In this document: piece after piece, positions 40,665-43,094 of the stretch
Layout: each line of letters opens with the position of its first letter
How positions within the stretch are numbered: position 1 is the first letter of the stretch
Assembly (NCBI GenBank): GCA_030595835.1
Contig: JAUVLG010000015.1
Location: 1 to 43,094 of the forward strand
DNA from: Candidatus Eiseniibacteriota bacterium
GTDB lineage: Bacteria; Joyebacterota; Joyebacteria; Joyebacterales; Joyebacteraceae
Length of the DNA stretch: 43,094 nucleotides
Reading direction: 5' to 3'
The notes under the pieces: model-generated
Databases searched by the model: none
What the model was told of the DNA's origin: nothing
The model's input: only the letters and a program-made list of their open reading frames with translations
Position numbers and translations under genes: made by a program

Positions 40665-43094
40665 ATGAGACTGGTGCGCTCGCTGGCCGTGGTAGTTGTG
40701 GTACTGATAATGGCGCAGGCCGCCCTCGCGGCGGAGGGTTGGATCTCGTTCGATGGTTTAGCTTCCGAGGCCGCCACTGTGTCCGTCGTCGAGTCAGACA
40801 TGAGCCGGCTCGTTCTGAGTATCAACGTACCCGGCGTCTTCGTCGAGGAGGTCACGACGAGCGGCGGCACCTTCGCGCGGCTCACGCTGGATGGCGCGGG
40901 CCCGACGGCGGTCGTGGGGGAGGCGCTCCTGCCCGTCGTCCGCGAACTGATCGAGATACCGTACGGGGCGGACCCGGTTCTCACTGTCAGCTACTCCGAC
41001 TATCGCAGGGTGGTGCTGCCCGACCTGGGTATCCGGCACGCGCTGATCCCGGTGCAGGCTCCGGTCGTGAAGATGCCGGGGGCGCTGGAATCGGCCTCGT
41101 TCGAGTTCTCGGCCGACTACTACGAACGTAACAGCTTTGGGCAGGCCCAGCCCGCGAGTCTCAGCGAGATCCAGACGATGCGCGGCCACCGGTTCGTCCA
41201 ACTGGAAGTGAACCCCGTGCGTTACAACCCGGTCCGCGGCGAGCTGGAGTACGCGACGACCATCGAGGTCAGGGTTGACTTCCCTGGCGCCGATCTGACC
41301 GAGACTCGGCGCGTTCTGGACCGGTACTCCAACGGCCGCTTTGCACGGGTCGCCGCCGACATGTTCATCAACCACGCGGCCTTCGTTTCCCGCTACGACA
41401 TACCTCTGCCCATAGGCTACCTCATTGTGTGCTACGACACCTTCACCGACGAGATAGCGTCTCTGGCGGCCTGGAAGGAGCAGAAGGGGTACCATACGAC
41501 CGTCGTCAGCACGTCGGATATCCCCGGCGGCAACACCAAGGAGAACATCAAGGCCTACATCCAGGACGCCTACGATACCTGGGACGTCCCTCCGACGTTC
41601 GTGCTCCTGGTCGGCGACACGCCCCAGATCAGTCACTGGGTGGGGACGCAGACGAACAGCCCGTCGACGGACCTGTACTACGTGACGATGGACGGGTCCA
41701 GCGACTGGCTGCCCGACATCTGGATCGGGCGGTTCTCGTGCACGACCGGTACGCAGGTGACCAACCTGGTTGACAAGACCGTCGACTACGAGACGTGGAA
41801 CTTGACCAGCAGCACCGACTGGATCAAGAAAGCCGTCTTCATGGCCTCGAATGACAACTACACGGTGTCCGAGGGGACGCACAACTACGTTATCAGGGAG
41901 TACCTCGATCCCGCGGGCTACTACTCGGAGAGACTCTACTGCCACAGCGGCGCCACGACCGCTCAGGTCAGCGCCGCGTTCAACAACGGGCGCTCGCTGG
42001 GCATCTTCTCGGGCCACGGGGACGTCACCTACTGGGCGGACGGTCCGCAGTTCACCGCCGCGAACGTCAACAATCTGACCAACACCGACATGCTGCCGCT
42101 CGTGCACAGCTACTCGTGCCTGACGGGTCAGTTCAGCTCGTCGTGCTTCGGGGAGACGTGGACGAACGCGACGGACAAGGGCGCGGTCGTGTTCTGGGGC
42201 TCGTCTGTCTACTCGTACTGGGACCAGGACGATGTACTCGAGAAGGGCGCGTTCAAGGCCTGCTTCAACGAGGGCTACACGTGGGCGTGCGGCATCAGCC
42301 ACAGGGCGCTCTACTGGCTCTACGACCACTACAGCGGCGGCGGCTCGACTCGTCGTTACTACGAGCAGTACAACATCCTGGGCGACCCGTCGCTTGACAT
42401 CTGGACCGATGTCCCGAGCACGATCAGCGCGAGCTACGCCGGGACCGTGCCGGTCGGTTCCACCTCGTTCGACATCACCGTGACGAGCGATGGCAGTCCG
42501 GTCGAGACGGCGCTTGTCTGTGTCGTGAAGGACGACGACGGCGTCTACGAGGCCGCCTACACCAATGCCTTGGGCCAGGCCACCATCACCCTGAGTCCTG
42601 CGCCAACGACACCCGGCAACATGGCGGTGACGGTCACGAAGCACGACCACTACCCGCACGAGGGTTCGACCGCCGTGTCGCTCTCCGACAGCCCCTACGT
42701 CGTCTACGAGAGCCACATCATCGACGATGACACATCCGGCGGCAGCATCGGCGACGGCGACGGCGTGGCGGACGCGGGTGAGTACATCGAGCTTGTGATG
42801 ACGCTCGAGAACATCGGCAACCAGCCCGGAACCAGTATCTCCGCTCTGATCTCGGAGGGTGAACCGGACGTTCTGGTGTCGGACAGCTACGAGGAGTACG
42901 GCGACATCGCGGTGGGGGCCACGGCGCAGTGCTACGAGGACTACGACATCTACATCACCGGCGACTGCCCCGACGGGTACGTCGTTCAGCTTCAGGTGGA
43001 GGCGACCGACGGGGACAGCACGTGGGTGAGCATCTGTTCCATCCCGGTGTCTGCGCCGGTGGTCAGCATCTACGACTACGACGTGGACGACTCT
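40665..43094 (+). CDS. second secreted gingipain-like C25 peptidase (C-terminus cut by window edge)
   Basis: Translated by eye to the edge: 810 residues with no stop, absent from the ORF track because it is open. Order: signal peptide (LAVVVVVLIMAQAALA), propeptide (to about 215), C25 catalytic domain (about 240-590), a transthyretin-like domain (VETALVCVVKDDDGVYEAAY) and the start of a CARDB-like domain. The catalytic pair is likely H451 (FSGHGD) and C485 (SYSCLTG), 34 residues apart. It has the same domain order and the same ALVCV-KDD element as the first protease, so the two are paralogues. ATG 40665 lies downstream of GAGAGGA and CAGGGA. The missing end may carry the same sorting tail. 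Confidence 0.9.
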   Translation, partial: MRLVRSLAVVVVVLIMAQAALAAEGWISFDGLASEAATVSVVESDMSRLVLSINVPGVFVEEVTTSGGTFARLTLDGAGPTAVVGEALLPVVRELIEIPYGADPVLTVSYSDYRRVVLPDLGIRHALIPVQAPVVKMPGALESASFEFSADYYERNSFGQAQPASLSEIQTMRGHRFVQLEVNPVRYNPVRGELEYATTIEVRVDFPGADLTETRRVLDRYSNGRFARVAADMFINHAAFVSRYDIPLPIGYLIVCYDTFTDEIASLAAWKEQKGYHTTVVSTSDIPGGNTKENIKAYIQDAYDTWDVPPTFVLLVGDTPQISHWVGTQTNSPSTDLYYVTMDGSSDWLPDIWIGRFSCTTGTQVTNLVDKTVDYETWNLTSSTDWIKKAVFMASNDNYTVSEGTHNYVIREYLDPAGYYSERLYCHSGATTAQVSAAFNNGRSLGIFSGHGDVTYWADGPQFTAANVNNLTNTDMLPLVHSYSCLTGQFSSSCFGETWTNATDKGAVVFWGSSVYSYWDQDDVLEKGAFKACFNEGYTWACGISHRALYWLYDHYSGGGSTRRYYEQYNILGDPSLDIWTDVPSTISASYAGTVPVGSTSFDITVTSDGSPVETALVCVVKDDDGVYEAAYTNALGQATITLSPAPTTPGNMAVTVTKHDHYPHEGSTAVSLSDSPYVVYESHIIDDDTSGGSIGDGDGVADAGEYIELVMTLENIGNQPGTSISALISEGEPDVLVSDSYEEYGDIAVGATAQCYEDYDIYITGDCPDGYVVQLQVEATDGDSTWVSICSIPVSAPVVSIYDYDVDDS

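Noticed and set aside
40794-42716. 640-aa minus-strand ORF
   Set aside because: Shadow of the second C25 peptidase, which has a signal peptide, promoter and catalytic motifs on the plus strand.
1-43094. Insertion sequences, prophage, toxin-antitoxin or defence islands
   Set aside because: No transposase, integrase, phage structural or defence-type protein was seen in any frame, and gene order is housekeeping in character.

Overview
ORGANISM. The window is GC-rich bacterial DNA from what looks like a diderm of the FCB superphylum, most likely an uncultured lineage such as Candidatus Eisenbacteria or Krumholzibacteriota (inference, no database search). Three things point this way. There is an RND efflux operon with an outer-membrane factor. 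There is a GlmU-like protein of the type typical of Bacteroidetes and relatives. There are two gingipain-like C25 proteases, and the complete one ends in a 'QNFPNPFNP' FlgD/Por-secretion-type tail. MurE carries the DNPR motif, so the peptidoglycan is probably meso-diaminopimelate type. Several promoters are close to E. coli sigma-70 consensus, with 17-18 bp spacers.

LAYOUT. (1) 1-1918: a truncated M16 metallopeptidase (minus) diverges from an inositol-monophosphatase family gene. (2) 1971-10098: one plus-strand operon encodes a TolC-like outer-membrane factor, a membrane-fusion lipoprotein, an RND pump, RsgA and an alternative GlmU. (3) 10115-12120: two hairpins separate it from two minus-strand envelope genes, a two-PDZ exported protein and a YIP1-like membrane protein. 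(4) 12428-13385: a small lipoprotein, tRNA-Leu(CAA) on minus sharing a bidirectional terminator with it, and tRNA-Ala(GGC) on plus with its own promoter and terminator. (5) 13425-18384: a 1577-aa secreted C25 peptidase behind a near-consensus promoter and a ~190-nt leader. (6) 18385-37115: a large division and cell wall (dcw) cluster: mraZ, STAS gene, rsmH, ftsL, ftsI, murE, murF, mraY, murD, ftsW, murG, murC, murB, ftsQ, ftsA, ftsZ. (7) 37164-40498: a TPR protein and an overlapping radical SAM gene follow ftsZ on the same strand. (8) 40565-43094: a second C25 peptidase, cut by the right edge.

HOW IT WORKS TOGETHER. The dcw cluster makes lipid II (MurB-F, MraY, MurG) and the divisome (FtsA, Z, Q, L, I, W). 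Many genes overlap by 1-4 bases, suggesting translational coupling. Its promoter carries three exact 10-bp-phased GAAGTGGG boxes, a textbook MraZ operator, preceded by a tandem array of the reverse-complement core CCCAC. A single-domain STAS protein sits between mraZ and rsmH, where these two are normally adjacent.

MOST INTERESTING. The MraZ operator plus upstream array, the embedded STAS gene, and the TPR/radical-SAM pair attached to the end of the dcw cluster are the best candidates for undescribed biology. I see no CRISPR array, insertion sequence, phage or toxin-antitoxin system.
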